Shown: in pieces, positions 20,117 to 32,334 of the stretch | Position numbering within the stretch: position 1 is the stretch's first letter | How the letters are laid out: every line of letters starts with the position of its first letter | Origin: Nocardioides panacisoli | GTDB lineage: Bacteria; Actinomycetota; Actinomycetes; Propionibacteriales; Nocardioidaceae | Direction: 5' to 3' | DNA length: 64,000 nt | Assembly (NCBI RefSeq): GCF_019448235.1 | Contig: NZ_CP080409.1 | Span: 1,860,001 to 1,924,000, forward strand | Translations under genes and position numbers: made by a program | Notes under the pieces: model-generated | Told to the model about the DNA's origin: nothing | What the model saw: only the letters and a program-made list of their open reading frames with translations | Database searches by the model: none

Positions 20117-20737
20117 ATGAGTGGTCAGACCGGCGTCTATCGCGGCGTGAGCGCTGCCGATCGCGCCGCGCGCCGGCGCTCCGAGCTCCTCGAGGCCACG
20201 CTCGCGGTCTGGGCCGACCCGGAGCGACGTACGACGATGACCGCGGTCTGCCAGGAGGCCCGGCTGACCGAGCGCTACTTCTACGAGAGCTTCCGTGACC
20301 TGGACGACGCGCTCACGACCCTGATGGACGTCATCGCCACCGAGATCGAGGACACCTGCACCGCCGCCTCCGAGGCCGCGGGCGAGGACGCGGCACGACG
20401 GACCCACGCGATGCTCGCCGCACTCCTCGGCCTCCTCCAGGCCGACCCCCGCAAGGGGCGGGTGGCGCTGGTGGCGGCCACCGCCGCACCACGGCTGCGC
20501 CAACGGCGCACCGAGCTGCTGCACCGGTTCGCCCACCGCGTCGCGGAGGAGGCACGCCTGACGCCCGGCCTGCGCACCACGGGCGGACACGAGGACGACG
20601 TCGCCGGCCTCCTCTTCATCGGCGGCGTCGCCGAGCTCGTGACCGGATGGCTCGACGGCACCGTGGCCGCCACCCCCGAGGAGATCGTCGCGACCGCCAG
20701 CCGCAGCCACCTCGGCCTCTTCGGCTACGCCGGGTGA
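20117..20737 (+). CDS. TetR-family transcriptional regulator
   Basis: A 206-aa protein with an N-terminal TetR HTH (LLEATLAVWADPERRTTMTA, then ARLTERYFYESFRDLDDALTTLMD; residues 22-70) and an all-helical C-terminal ligand domain. It is transcribed away from the P450-SDR pair, the usual layout for a local repressor responding to a small hydrophobic ligand. The ATG at 20117 is chosen because the longer frame would run through the intergenic region and the P450 5' end. Confidence 0.88.
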   Translation: MSGQTGVYRGVSAADRAARRRSELLEATLAVWADPERRTTMTAVCQEARLTERYFYESFRDLDDALTTLMDVIATEIEDTCTAASEAAGEDAARRTHAMLAALLGLLQADPRKGRVALVAATAAPRLRQRRTELLHRFAHRVAEEARLTPGLRTTGGHEDDVAGLLFIGGVAELVTGWLDGTVAATPEEIVATASRSHLGLFGYAG

Positions 20738-20750
20738 ACCCGGCGCCGGC

Positions 20751-23700
20751 TCAGCCGGCCAGGTGCCCCCAGCGGGGCGCCAGCTCGGCCCACGGGCCCG
20801 TGGCGGCAACCTCGCCGTCGACGAGCACGACGACGCGGTCGGCCTGCGCGAGGGCGGCGACCTTGGCCGTCGCGCCGACGACGGTCAGGTGGCGGTGACG
20901 CAGGCTGCGCCACAGCTCGACCTCGGTCGCCGCATCCAGCGCACTCGACACGTCGTCGGCCAGCAACAGCTCCGCATCCGCCGCGAGTGCACGGGCGAGC
21001 GCGAGGCGCTGCACCTGTCCCCCGGAGAGGCGGACGCCACGATGACCGACCATCGCGTGCTGGCCGCCGGCGGTGTCCACGTCGGTGTCGAGGCGGGCGT
21101 CGGCGACCGGCCGGTCGAAGCTGCGGGCGTGGCCCAGCCGCACGTTGTCGGCGAAGGTGCCGGACAGGACCCGCGGCACCTGCGCCACGTGGGCGACCTG
21201 GCCGGGCCGCAGGAACTGCTGCGGGTCGCCGATCTCCTCACCGTTCCAGCGCAGGTCGCCGCGGTGGTCGACGAGTCCGGCCAGCGCGGAGAGCAGGCTG
21301 GACTTGCCGGAGCCGACCTGTCCCACCAGCAGCACCAACTCGCCGGGCAGCACGGTGAGGTCGACCCCGGACGCGCCGATGGTGCCGTCGTCGTGGATCG
21401 CGCTGAAGCCACGCAGCTCCAGGCGCTCCAGCGGGACCCGGTCGACGGTGGTCGGTTCGGGGGCGTCACCGGTGACCAGGTCGATGCCGGCGGGGAGGAC
21501 CATCAGGTCGCCACCACCGGCGTACTGCGTCGTCACCCGCTGCCACACACGGGTGCCGGGGGCCTCGGTGACCACCGAACCCGCGACCCGGCCGAACCAG
21601 TCGAAGCCCGAGACGGCGTTGGCCACCAGCAGCGCCGTGGCCAGGCCCCACCAGCCGCCGAGGTAGGCCGCCCACGCCGCGACGACGCCGCACTGCACCA
21701 TCACGATGGGGACGCCGTCCAGCAGCGCCTGGACGCGGTGCTCGGTGATCGCCGCACGGATGCGGCCGCTGTCGACGCGGCGCACCTGCGCGTGGACCGC
21801 GGGCGTCGCCGAGGCGAGCTTGACGGTGCGGGCCGACTCCAGCGCCGAGACCAGCATGCGACCGAACCGCGCCCGGGCCGCGGAGGCCGCCGCGGCGGAG
21901 CGGCCCGCGACGGGCCGCCCCAGGGTGGAGGCGAGCGCGGAGACCACCATCACCGCGAGCAGCACCCCGCCGGCCAGCCAGCTCGCCGCGACCGCGGCCG
22001 TCACCGCCGCGACGGCGAGGCCGTTGAGGAAGTCCACCCAGCGGTCGGCGTAGCGCGCGAACCGGTCGGCGTCCATCGAGCGGGCCACCACCTCGCCGGG
22101 TGGCGTGCGGTCGAGCCGGTGTTGGCGAGTCTGGCCCAGCAGCACCGACATCCGGGTGCGCAGCATGACCTCGATCCACCAGCGCGGGTAGCGGCGGATG
22201 GCGTCGGCCAGCAGCAGCGGACCGACCAGCAGCAGGAATGCCAGCAAGCCCACGAGCAGGAACGGTTGGCCGCCCTCGCGCAGGTCGACCACGACGTGGC
22301 CCCACAGCCAGCCGGTCAGCGCCCCCTGCGGCGCGGTGAGCGCCGTGACCAGGAAGAGGGCAGCGCCGAGGTAGCCCCAGCTCGGGCGGACCGCGAGGGC
22401 GCGCCAGATGCCGCGTGCCAGGGACGGACCGTCGGCGATCTCGGGCGGAGGCGGGGGCGGGCCCGTGCGGCGACGGCCGCCGACCGTGGTGCCGGCCGCC
22501 GTGTCGGGGGCATCCGCTGCCGCAGCCGTGGCGTCCAACGGCATCCGGGCGCGGGCACCGTGCTCGGCGCGGCTGGCCTCGACCAGCGACCGGAAGGGGC
22601 CGGGCGTCGCCGCCAGGTCGACACGACGCCCCTGCTGCACGATGTGGCCCTGGTCGAGCACCGCGACCAGGTCGGCGCGCTCGGTGGTGGAGAGCCGGTG
22701 CGCCACCAGCATGCCCGTGCGGCCCCGCAGCAGTCGCTCGGCCGCGGCCACGACACGCGCCTCGGTCGCCGGGTCCATGCGAGCGGTCGCCTCGTCGAGC
22801 ACGACGACGCGGACGTCGCGGACCAGCAGGCGTGCGAACGCGACCAGCTGCTCCTCCCCCGCCGACAGCGTGGTGCCGCCGGGGCCGAGGATGGTGTCGA
22901 GCCCGTCGGGCAGGCCCGCCACCCACGGCCCGAGGCCGAGCTCGGCCACCGCGGCCTCGACGCGCGCGCGGGTGTCCGGGGCGAAGAGGGCGATGTTGTC
23001 GGCGAGCGTGCCGGCGAGGATCTCGGTGCGCTGGGTGACCACGCCGACCGCCGACCGCAGCGCGGCCAGGTCGAGGTCGAGGACGTCGCGACCTCCCACG
23101 AACACGGTGCCCGGGGGCGGCTCCACCGCGCGGGAGAGCAGCGAGGCGACCGTGGACTTGCCCGACCCGGTGCGGCCCACGAGTGCGACCGTCTGTCCCG
23201 CGGGCACCCGCAGGTCGAGGTCGCGCAGCGCGAACGAGCCCTCCTCGTAGGTGAACTGCAGGTCACGCAGCTCCAGTCCGAGGCCGCCCTCGGGGAGCGC
23301 GTCGCCGCCCACCGGCTCGGCGTCGGCGGCCATCATCTGCCGGATGCGGACGATCGCGCCCAGCCCGGCCTGGAGGTCGGGCAGGTGCTGGGCCAGCATG
23401 CTGATCTGGCCGACGAAGGCCGAGGTCACCAGGAAGAGGGTGACCAGGCGGGCCACCGACAGCCCGTCGGTGGTCGCGACGGCGACACCGGCGACCACCA
23501 CCGCGGCCAGCAGGCCGTGGAGGAGGACGCCGGCGCGGGCGGTCACCCGGCTCTCGGCCTGCAGCACCGAACCGAAGCGCTCGTGGACCAGCGCCGAGAG
23601 CCGGGCCAGGCGGCGTACGACGTGGGGCTGGCCCAGGCTGGTGCGCAGGTCGTCACGCCCGGCGATGCCCTCCTCGAGGGCGGCGGCGTGGTCGGTCCAG

Positions 23701-24299
23701 GCCATCTCCTCCACGACCTTGCGCCGCGAGATCTCCCCCAGCAGCGGCCGGATCGCCAGGCCGGTCAGGACGGCCAGGAGCGGGAACAGGATCCAGGCCG
23801 GCCACCAGGCGATGCCGGCGATGCACCACATCGGCAGCACCCCGAAGACGGTGCGGAACAGCTGCCACACGTGGATGCGCAGCAGCGTGCCGACCTCGTG
23901 GGTGTCGTCGTCGACGCGGTCGAGGACCTCGCCGACGGCCTGCTCGGTGAGCTGCGCCAAGGGCTGGGACAGCGCGCTGGTCAGCAGGTCGTCGCGCAGC
24001 CGTCCCTCGGCCCGGTCGACCACGGTCGCCCAGAAGACCTTGCCGACCGTGTCGACGAGGGCGCCGCCGATCACCAGGGCACCGAGCAGTCCGACCCCGA
24101 CGGTCGTGGGTTCCTCGGCCAGTCGCCCGGCGACGACCGTCCCCAGCGCCTGGCCCAGCGAGGCGACGGCGGAGGCGAACAGCGCCAGCAGCGTCAGTGG
24201 CCGACGCAGCCGTCGCCAGTCGACCCGGCGCCGCGGATCCATCGGCGGCGGGGCAGGCGTGATCGGGGCCCGAGAGGGCGAGGCGGTCGTCGCGGTCAT
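20751..24299 (-). CDS. Tandem ABC exporter (two TMD-NBD halves in one chain)
   Basis: A 1182-aa fused ABC transporter with order TMD1-NBD1-TMD2-NBD2. NBD1 has Walker A GRTGSGKST (about 373), signature LSAGEEQ, Walker B VVVLDEAT with catalytic Glu, and the switch His (MLVAHRLST). NBD2 has Walker A GQVGSGKSS (about 992) and a perfect LSGGQVQR. Its Walker B is LLLADDVSS (Asp for Glu) and it lacks the switch His (VVGATAK). One ATP site is therefore consensus and the other degenerate, as in heterodimeric exporters. Substrate is unknown. An MFS exporter gene lies 82 bp upstream on the same strand. Confidence 0.9.
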   Translation of the reverse strand: MTATTASPSRAPITPAPPPMDPRRRVDWRRLRRPLTLLALFASAVASLGQALGTVVAGRLAEEPTTVGVGLLGALVIGGALVDTVGKVFWATVVDRAEGRLRDDLLTSALSQPLAQLTEQAVGEVLDRVDDDTHEVGTLLRIHVWQLFRTVFGVLPMWCIAGIAWWPAWILFPLLAVLTGLAIRPLLGEISRRKVVEEMAWTDHAAALEEGIAGRDDLRTSLGQPHVVRRLARLSALVHERFGSVLQAESRVTARAGVLLHGLLAAVVVAGVAVATTDGLSVARLVTLFLVTSAFVGQISMLAQHLPDLQAGLGAIVRIRQMMAADAEPVGGDALPEGGLGLELRDLQFTYEEGSFALRDLDLRVPAGQTVALVGRTGSGKSTVASLLSRAVEPPPGTVFVGGRDVLDLDLAALRSAVGVVTQRTEILAGTLADNIALFAPDTRARVEAAVAELGLGPWVAGLPDGLDTILGPGGTTLSAGEEQLVAFARLLVRDVRVVVLDEATARMDPATEARVVAAAERLLRGRTGMLVAHRLSTTERADLVAVLDQGHIVQQGRRVDLAATPGPFRSLVEASRAEHGARARMPLDATAAAADAPDTAAGTTVGGRRRTGPPPPPPEIADGPSLARGIWRALAVRPSWGYLGAALFLVTALTAPQGALTGWLWGHVVVDLREGGQPFLLVGLLAFLLLVGPLLLADAIRRYPRWWIEVMLRTRMSVLLGQTRQHRLDRTPPGEVVARSMDADRFARYADRWVDFLNGLAVAAVTAAVAASWLAGGVLLAVMVVSALASTLGRPVAGRSAAAASAARARFGRMLVSALESARTVKLASATPAVHAQVRRVDSGRIRAAITEHRVQALLDGVPIVMVQCGVVAAWAAYLGGWWGLATALLVANAVSGFDWFGRVAGSVVTEAPGTRVWQRVTTQYAGGGDLMVLPAGIDLVTGDAPEPTTVDRVPLERLELRGFSAIHDDGTIGASGVDLTVLPGELVLLVGQVGSGKSSLLSALAGLVDHRGDLRWNGEEIGDPQQFLRPGQVAHVAQVPRVLSGTFADNVRLGHARSFDRPVADARLDTDVDTAGGQHAMVGHRGVRLSGGQVQRLALARALAADAELLLADDVSSALDAATEVELWRSLRHRHLTVVGATAKVAALAQADRVVVLVDGEVAATGPWAELAPRWGHLAG

Positions 24300-24381
24300 G
24301 ACGCCCCGACGATACGGAAACGCACCGACATCACGCGCCTGGTTTTCGCCGCCCGGCGGCGCTGCGAGGGACGAGCCGCGG

Positions 24382-25623
24382 TCACGCGGTCTCGACGGGC
24401 TCGCGACCCACCCACCGGGCCTGCCCCGCACGCCGGTGGACGACGGCGGAGAGCAGCAGGATGCCCAGGCCGAGGGCCGCGAGGGCGGCGCCGACCAGGG
24501 CCGGCGAGCGGTAGCCGAAGCCGGCGGCGATCACGACACCACCGAGCCAGGCGCCGAGGGCGTTGGCGACGTTGAGCGCGGCGTGGTTCATCGCGGCGCC
24601 GAGGGTGACCGCGTCACCGGCGACGTCCATCAGCCGCAGCTGCAGGTTGACCACCATGACCGACCCGATGGCGGTGACGGCGAAGACGACCGGGAGCAGG
24701 ACCCACCCCAGCGGAGCGAGCAGCCAGAACGCGCCCATCACCGGGATGGTGCCGGCGGCGGCACCGAGCAGGGAGCGCATCACCGACCAGGCGGCCAGCT
24801 CGCCGGCCAGCCAGGTGCCGGCGACCATGCCGAGACCGAACGCGAGCACGAAGATCGGCACCACCGAGGACGGCAGGCCGGCCACCGTGGTGACGGTCGG
24901 CGAGATGTAGGAGTACACCGCGAACAGGCCACCGAAGCCCACCGCGCCCGCGGCCATCGTCAACCACACCTGGGGGTTGGTGAAGAACGACTTCGCCTCG
25001 CTGCGACCGGTGGCCTCGGGGTTGCCGGGGATCGAGGGGACGAACGCCGCGACGAGCGCCAGCGTCAGCACGCCCAGGGCCGCGGTCAGCAGGTAGGACG
25101 CGCGCCAGCCCACCTGCTGCCCCACCCAGGTGGCGGCGGGGACGCCGATCACGTTGGCGACGCTGAGGCCCAGCATCACCGCGGCGACGGCGCGGCCGCG
25201 CCGCTCCGGGGTGACCAGGCTGGCCGCGACCAGGGAGGCGACACCGAAATACGCACCGTGCGGGAGGCCGTCGAGGAACCGCGCCAGCGCGAGCATCTCG
25301 TACGACGTCGCCACGGCGCTGAGCAGGTTGCAGGCGGCGTACGCCCCCATCAGTCCCAGCAGGAGGGCACGGCGCGGGAGCCCGGCCCCGAAGAAGGACA
25401 GGATCGGGACGCCGACGACGACGCCCAGCGCGTAGGCGGAGATGACGTGGCCCGCCGTCGGGACCGACACCTCGATGCCGGCCGCGATCTCGGGCAGGAC
25501 GCCCATCGCGACGAACTCGGTGGTGCCGATGGTGAAGCCGCCGACCGCGAGCGCGAAGATCGCCCACGAGGCGCGGGTCCGGTCGCTGGTGTCGGTCTCG
25601 CGCCGAGTCGCCGTGGTGCTCAC
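24382..25623 (-). CDS. MFS drug/arabinose-type exporter (DHA1 family)
   Basis: A 413-aa protein with 12 predicted helices. GGFTIGTTEFVAMGVLPEIA at the N-terminus and the ARFLDGLPHGAYFGVASLVA block place it with AraJ/Cmx-like DHA1 transporters, a family of drug and sugar exporters. GTG 25623 is chosen; ATG 25656 adds 11 residues. Both have only weak ribosome-binding sequences. The last codons (REPVETA) are encoded by a repeat-like segment. Substrate unknown. Confidence 0.85.
   Translation of the reverse strand: MSTTATRRETDTSDRTRASWAIFALAVGGFTIGTTEFVAMGVLPEIAAGIEVSVPTAGHVISAYALGVVVGVPILSFFGAGLPRRALLLGLMGAYAACNLLSAVATSYEMLALARFLDGLPHGAYFGVASLVAASLVTPERRGRAVAAVMLGLSVANVIGVPAATWVGQQVGWRASYLLTAALGVLTLALVAAFVPSIPGNPEATGRSEAKSFFTNPQVWLTMAAGAVGFGGLFAVYSYISPTVTTVAGLPSSVVPIFVLAFGLGMVAGTWLAGELAAWSVMRSLLGAAAGTIPVMGAFWLLAPLGWVLLPVVFAVTAIGSVMVVNLQLRLMDVAGDAVTLGAAMNHAALNVANALGAWLGGVVIAAGFGYRSPALVGAALAALGLGILLLSAVVHRRAGQARWVGREPVETA
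24388..24408. repeat. Repeat-like segment at the MFS exporter 3' end
   Basis: The plus strand reads GGTCTCGACGGGCTCGCGAC and one more C. It shares the core TCGAC(A/G)GGCTC with the element at the sdhC/sdhA junction and encodes the C-terminal REPVE residues of the exporter. Confidence 0.4.
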
Positions 25624-25798
25624 GTGTGTCTGCAACCTGTGGACCGGGCGCGACATTCCCCGAGGGGCGAGTCGTCTCGCCGGGGCCCGACGATGACGAT
25701 GCGCGAATCGTCTGCGGATCCCGTGCCCGCCCGGTAGCGTCCCGCTCCAGCGGACCCCGTGCGCGCAGCGCACCCGACTCGTTCCGAGGAACCCGCCC

Positions 25799-27823
25799 GT
25801 GCCCCTCACTGCTTCCCCCACCCGCACCTCGATCGGCGGCCGTGTCCTCGCGCCACTGGCGGCCGTGGTCACCACCCTCGCGCTGGCTGCCACCGTGGCG
25901 CCCGCCGCCGGCGTCCCGGCCGGTGCCGGAGCGCGCGGCGACACCGAGTGCACCACCCTCTTCGCCGGTCCGACCCAGGTGGCCCGCGCAGAGCGGAGGA
26001 AGCCCGCCGCCTTCGCCGCCGCGGCGCGCGGCAACCCCGCTGACGTGGCGAAGGCGGCCGAGGATCCGTCCGCCTGGTTCGACGTGTGCGGCAAGGTCTA
26101 CTACGTCGAGCCGGCCGCGGACCCCGCCGACATCGCCGCCGCCGATGCCGCGCAGGAGGCCGCAGCCGCCGCTTCCGGGCCGGTCGCGGCGTACGCGGAC
26201 ACCTTCACGTTGAACTCGCTGCCCGGCTCGGACCACACGATCTACCTCGACTTCGACGGCGGCACGGTCACCGGCACCGCCTGGAACGGCACCGGCACGG
26301 AGCGCATCGACGTCACCCCCTACGACGACGGCGGCACGACCGACGCGAACTTCACCGACGCCGAGCTCCGCGACATCCAGGACACCTGGTCCGTCGTGGC
26401 GGCGGACTACGCCGCCTTCGACGTCAACGTCACCACCCAGTGGCCCGGGCAGGACGCACTCACCCGCAGCGACGAGACCGACGACACCTACGGCTCCCAC
26501 GTCATGATCACCAACGGCCCCGGGAACCCGATCTACGACGATTGCGACTGCGGCGGCGTCGCCTACGTCGACGTGTTCGACATCGACTACGGCCACGGCT
26601 TCTACCAGCCGGCCTGGGTGTTCGCCGGCGGCACCGGCCCCAACGGCAAGAGCATCGGCGAGGCCACCTCCCACGAGGTCGGGCACAACCTCGGCCTGCT
26701 CCACGACGGGACGACCAGCACCGCCTACTACGACGGTTCCGACCCGTGGGCGCCGATCATGGGCGTCGGCTACTACCAGCCCGTCACCCAGTTCTCCCGC
26801 GGCGAGTACGCCGACGCCGACAACACCGAGGACGACATCGCCCTCATCACCGATGTCGTCCCCGAGCGCGCCGACGACCACGCCGACAGCGCCGAGGGCG
26901 CCGCCGCCACCGAACTCGCCGCCGGGGAGCCCGCGGCCGGGCTGGTCTCGAGCAGCGACGACGTCGACGCCTTCACCTTCACCGGCGCCGGGACGGCCGA
27001 GGTCGAGGTCGCCGTCCCCGCCCACAGCGACCTCGACGTCGCGCTCACCGTCAGCGACGCCACCGGCCGCCGGCTCGCCGAGGTCGACCCGCAGGTCACC
27101 TGGACCTCCGCGAGCACCGCGTCCGGGCTGGGCGCCTCCTGGTCCGGCACCCTGCCGACCGCGGGCGGCACCTGGGTGCTCACCGTCGAGGGCACCGGCA
27201 ACGACGGCTCCGGGCTGGCCTACAGCGACTACGGCTCGCTGGGCGCCTACACCGTCACGGTCACCGACCGGGCCACCGCCGAACCCGACCCGGTCGACGT
27301 CCGGCGGCAGACACGGACCGCCTTCGCGGGCGCCCGCACCAGCACCCGGCTCGAGGCCTCGGGAGGTGACGGCACCTACGCCTGGGAGGTGGTCGGGGGA
27401 TCCCTGCCCCCGGGCATGGGGATCGGCCGCCGCGGCTACCTGTTCGGCACCCCCAGGTCCGCGGGCACCTGGCGCCCCCAGGTGCTCGTCACCTCCGGCA
27501 CCGGCGACGCCGTCGTGCACGGCACCGCGCGGATCGTGATCACCGTCGAGCCGAGGTTCCGCTACACGACCCGCGCCTGGCTGCCGGTGGCCCAGCGCGG
27601 CCGATGGTTCAAGGCCGTCATCCGCACCGACGGCGCCCACGGGCAGGTCCGGTGGCTCAAGGTCCGGGGCAGCCTCCCCCGAGGCCTGTGGCGCACGACC
27701 AAGGGGGACCGGATCGTCATCAAGGGCCGCGGCAAGCAACGCACCAGGACCAAGATCACGCTGCGTGGCATCGACCGGACGGGACGGCAGGTGCAGCGGA
27801 CCTTCGTCGTCCGCGTGCGCTGA
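25799..27823 (+). CDS. Secreted metzincin-like zinc metalloprotease with C-terminal accessory domains
   Basis: A 674-aa exported protein. A Sec signal peptide (hydrophobic residues 14-37, Ala-rich cleavage region) is followed by a propeptide-like Ala-rich stretch. The catalytic domain has [13 protein letters not shown] (zinc ligands H292, H296, H302) and a Met-turn PIMGV (M321), the metzincin pattern. Cysteines in [10 protein letters not shown] may form a disulfide. The rest has a pre-peptidase C-terminal-like beta domain (about 380-480) and a putative Ig-like region ([17 protein letters not shown]), then a very basic end. GTG 25799 has GAGGA eight bases upstream. The peptide substrate is unknown. 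Confidence 0.82.
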   Translation: MPLTASPTRTSIGGRVLAPLAAVVTTLALAATVAPAAGVPAGAGARGDTECTTLFAGPTQVARAERRKPAAFAAAARGNPADVAKAAEDPSAWFDVCGKVYYVEPAADPADIAAADAAQEAAAAASGPVAAYADTFTLNSLPGSDHTIYLDFDGGTVTGTAWNGTGTERIDVTPYDDGGTTDANFTDAELRDIQDTWSVVAADYAAFDVNVTTQWPGQDALTRSDETDDTYGSHVMITNGPGNPIYDDCDCGGVAYVDVFDIDYGHGFYQPAWVFAGGTGPNGKSIGEATSHEVGHNLGLLHDGTTSTAYYDGSDPWAPIMGVGYYQPVTQFSRGEYADADNTEDDIALITDVVPERADDHADSAEGAAATELAAGEPAAGLVSSSDDVDAFTFTGAGTAEVEVAVPAHSDLDVALTVSDATGRRLAEVDPQVTWTSASTASGLGASWSGTLPTAGGTWVLTVEGTGNDGSGLAYSDYGSLGAYTVTVTDRATAEPDPVDVRRQTRTAFAGARTSTRLEASGGDGTYAWEVVGGSLPPGMGIGRRGYLFGTPRSAGTWRPQVLVTSGTGDAVVHGTARIVITVEPRFRYTTRAWLPVAQRGRWFKAVIRTDGAHGQVRWLKVRGSLPRGLWRTTKGDRIVIKGRGKQRTRTKITLRGIDRTGRQVQRTFVVRVR

Positions 27824-27834
27824 TCAACGGCGTG

Positions 27835-27858
27835 GGTGTGCCCCCGCGGGGGCACACC
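27835..27858. terminator. Bidirectional terminator between the protease gene and icd
   Basis: A perfect 24-base palindrome (GGTGTGCCCCCG and its complement) lies 12 bases after the protease stop and five bases before the icd stop. It would fold on either strand. Confidence 0.75.
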
Positions 27859-27862
27859 TGCC

Positions 27863-30064
<2,202 letters not shown>

Positions 30065-30116
30065 GTTCCGGCTCTCCTCAGTCTGCTCAGTCTGCGACTC
30101 TGATGCTGTCATTGTG

Positions 30117-30130
30117 TCTCGACGTCAAGA
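30117..30130. promoter_or_regulatory. Palindromic motif upstream of icd
   Basis: TCTCGACGTCAAGA is a 14-base palindrome with one mismatched pair. On the minus strand it contains TTGACG, a possible -35 box about 60 bases before the GTG start of icd. The matching -10 is not convincing. It is a candidate operator for control of icd. Confidence 0.4.
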
Positions 30131-30182
30131 TATCTCACGCGGCAGGCCGCCGCGCAACTCCGCCAGCCTTCCATCCGCCCGG

Positions 30183-30860
30183 TCAGCCGTCCAGATCACT
30201 GCGCTGCAGCGATCCCGAGGTGCCGACACCGGTGCTGGACCAGGACTGCAGGCCGATGCCCGCGGCGTACTCCTCGGTGCGGGAGTTCTCCCCCCGGTAC
30301 ACCTCCAGCTCCACCGTGCCGGCACCGTCGACACCGGTCACCTCGGCCCGTACGTCGAGTCCGCCGGCGACCGCCATCCGGTAGCCGTCACCGAAGCGCG
30401 GCTCGGCCGCCATCACCAGGCCCGCCTCGGCGCCGGCCTCGCCGGCCCGCCAGCCGTCCTCGCTGCCGAACCACCACACGTTGCCCTCGATGTCCTGGGC
30501 GTACCAGTCGGTCCCGGGCGTCGTGGTGACCAGCTCGTCCTCCCCCACCAGCGGCTCGGTCCTCACCGCGGTCGTGGCCACGCCGAGCACCTCCGGCCCC
30601 TCCGAGACCGTCACGCGCACCTGGTAGGACGACGGCTCGCCGGTGACGGCGTACACCCACTCGGCACCGACGGGCAGCGGGAGCCAGCGGTTGTCGACCT
30701 CGGCGACGAAGTCCGCCGGCTCGGGGCTCGGCGTCGGGATCTCGAGGGTGTCGACGCCGGTCGGCGGGCTCGGTGCCGAGGCCGAGCATCCGGCCACGGT
30801 GATGCCGAGGGCGAGCAGGGGGGCTGACACCAGGTGTCGACGGGCACCACGACGGACCAT
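30183..30860 (-). CDS. Predicted lipoprotein of unknown function
   Basis: A 225-aa protein beginning MVRRGARRHLVSAPLLALGI, with a lipobox ending VAGC (about residue 24), so it is exported and lipid-anchored. After a Pro-rich linker comes a single beta-rich domain with WLPLPVGAEWVYAV and WYAQDIEGNVWWFG. No catalytic motif was recognised. It lies between icd and the divergent mdh, with no operon link visible. ATG 30860 puts the basic n-region and lipobox at normal spacing. Confidence 0.72.
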   Translation of the reverse strand: MVRRGARRHLVSAPLLALGITVAGCSASAPSPPTGVDTLEIPTPSPEPADFVAEVDNRWLPLPVGAEWVYAVTGEPSSYQVRVTVSEGPEVLGVATTAVRTEPLVGEDELVTTTPGTDWYAQDIEGNVWWFGSEDGWRAGEAGAEAGLVMAAEPRFGDGYRMAVAGGLDVRAEVTGVDGAGTVELEVYRGENSRTEEYAAGIGLQSWSSTGVGTSGSLQRSDLDG

Positions 30861-30964
30861 GCGTCCATGGTCCCCCACCCGTGGCCGAGTGCCGCGCGGG
30901 GCCCGGGCGCTGCTAGCGTCACCAGCAGATTGCGACCCCACCGCGGAGACACGAAGGAGAACTC

Positions 30965-31951
30965 GTGAGCGACACGCCCCTGAAGGTGGCCGTGACCGGA
31001 GCCGCCGGTCAGATCGGCTACAGCCTCCTGTTCCGCCTCGCCAGCGGTGCGCTGGCCGGCGACCGACCCATCGAGCTGCGCCTGCTCGAGATCACCCCGG
31101 CCCTGAAGGCCCTCGAGGGCGTCGTCATGGAGCTCGACGACTGCGCCTTCCCGAACCTGGCCGGTGTCGAGATCGGCGACGACGCCGAGAAGGTCTTCGA
31201 CGGCGTCAACCTGGCCCTGCTCGTGGGCGCACGTCCGCGCGGCCCGGGCATGGAGCGCGGTGACCTCCTCGAGGCCAACGGCGCGATCTTCACCGAGCAG
31301 GGCAAGGCGCTGAACAAGGTCGCCGCTGACGACGTCCGCATCGGCGTGACCGGCAACCCGGCCAACACCAACGCGCTCATCGCGCTGCGCAACGCCCCCG
31401 ACATCCCCTCGGAGCGGTTCTCGGCACTGACCCGCCTCGACCACAACCGGGCCATCTCGCAGCTGGCGACCAAGACCGGCTCGCCGGTGACCGACATCAA
31501 GAAGATGACGATCTGGGGCAACCACTCCGCCACCCAGTACCCCGACGTCTTCCACGCCGAGATCGGTGGCCGGAACGCTGCCGAGGTCGTGAACGACGAG
31601 GCCTGGGTCGCCGACGACTTCATCCCCACCGTCGCCAAGCGCGGTGCGGCCATCATCGACGCGCGCGGCTCCTCCTCGGCCGCCTCGGCCGCATCGGCCA
31701 CCGTCGACGCCGCCCGCGACTGGCTCTACGGCTCCGCCGACGGTGACTGGGTCTCCATGGCGGTGCTCTCGGACGGCTCCTACGGCGCCCCCGAGGGCAT
31801 CGTGACCTCCTACCCCGTCACCACCTCCGGTGGCGACTGGGAGATCGTGCAGGGCCTGGAGATCAACGAGTTCTCCCGCAGCCGCATCGACGCCTCCAAC
31901 GCCGAGCTGGTCGAGGAGCGCGACACGGTGACCGAGCTCGGACTCATCTGA
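30965..31951 (+). CDS. mdh: Malate dehydrogenase
   Basis: A 328-aa NAD-dependent MDH of the group found in actinobacteria and animal cytosol. [15 protein letters not shown] (residues 10-24) is the Rossmann loop, and the substrate arginines are in [21 protein letters not shown] and the catalytic His (H187, [11 protein letters not shown]) are intact. It converts malate to oxaloacetate in the TCA cycle. GTG 30965 follows GAAGGAG. A terminator lies 18 bases after the stop. Confidence 0.96.
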   Translation: MSDTPLKVAVTGAAGQIGYSLLFRLASGALAGDRPIELRLLEITPALKALEGVVMELDDCAFPNLAGVEIGDDAEKVFDGVNLALLVGARPRGPGMERGDLLEANGAIFTEQGKALNKVAADDVRIGVTGNPANTNALIALRNAPDIPSERFSALTRLDHNRAISQLATKTGSPVTDIKKMTIWGNHSATQYPDVFHAEIGGRNAAEVVNDEAWVADDFIPTVAKRGAAIIDARGSSSAASAASATVDAARDWLYGSADGDWVSMAVLSDGSYGAPEGIVTSYPVTTSGGDWEIVQGLEINEFSRSRIDASNAELVEERDTVTELGLI

Positions 31952-31969
31952 GTCCGTCCCCCTCGCTGC

Positions 31970-32002
31970 ACGGGGCCGTCCCCTCCGGGGGGGCGGCCCC
32001 GT
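31970..32002 (+). terminator. Terminator after mdh
   Basis: ACGGGGCCGTCCC pairs with GGGGCGGCCCCGT (one G-T pair) around a short loop, 18 bases after the mdh stop and before the convergent DUF3017 gene. Confidence 0.75.
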
Positions 32003-32016
32003 CGTGCGTCCGGGCG

Positions 32017-32334
32017 CTACGGCGCGAGTGGGAGCGCCGGCTGCTCGGGGATGGTGCCGGCCAGGAAGATCAGCAGGGCGCCGACGACGGTGAGCAGCCC
32101 GACGTCCACCGGTCGGCTGCGCACCGCGAGCATCCCGGCCTCGTGGGTGGGCATCAGCCCACGCAGCACGGCGAGGCCCAGCAGGGAGCCCGCGACCACC
32201 CGGACCCCGATGCGCCAGTCGACGAAGGCCGTGAGGGCGATCCCGGTGAGTGTCACGGCCAGCATCACCAGGTAGCAGACGCCGCCGATCGTCGACGGGT
32301 AGCGCCGCGGCTGGGCGAAGGGGTCCTCGCTCAC
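32017..32334 (-). CDS. DUF3017 membrane protein
   Basis: A 105-aa protein ([20 protein letters not shown]...) with three predicted helices. Size, sequence type and position after folD match the actinobacterial DUF3017 family, whose function is unknown. The GTG start overlaps the folD stop by four bases (GTGA), so expression is tied to folD. Confidence 0.78.
   Translation of the reverse strand: MSEDPFAQPRRYPSTIGGVCYLVMLAVTLTGIALTAFVDWRIGVRVVAGSLLGLAVLRGLMPTHEAGMLAVRSRPVDVGLLTVVGALLIFLAGTIPEQPALPLAP

Noticed and set aside
20751..24299. Reading the ABC exporter as two separate half-transporter genes
   Set aside because: The frame is continuous through the linker with no internal stop or ribosome-binding site, so a single fused chain is the simpler reading.
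20763..24575. 1270-codon plus-strand frame antisense to the ABC exporter
   Set aside because: Low-complexity Arg/His/Gly/Gln composition and no motif; the minus-strand ABC protein is clear.
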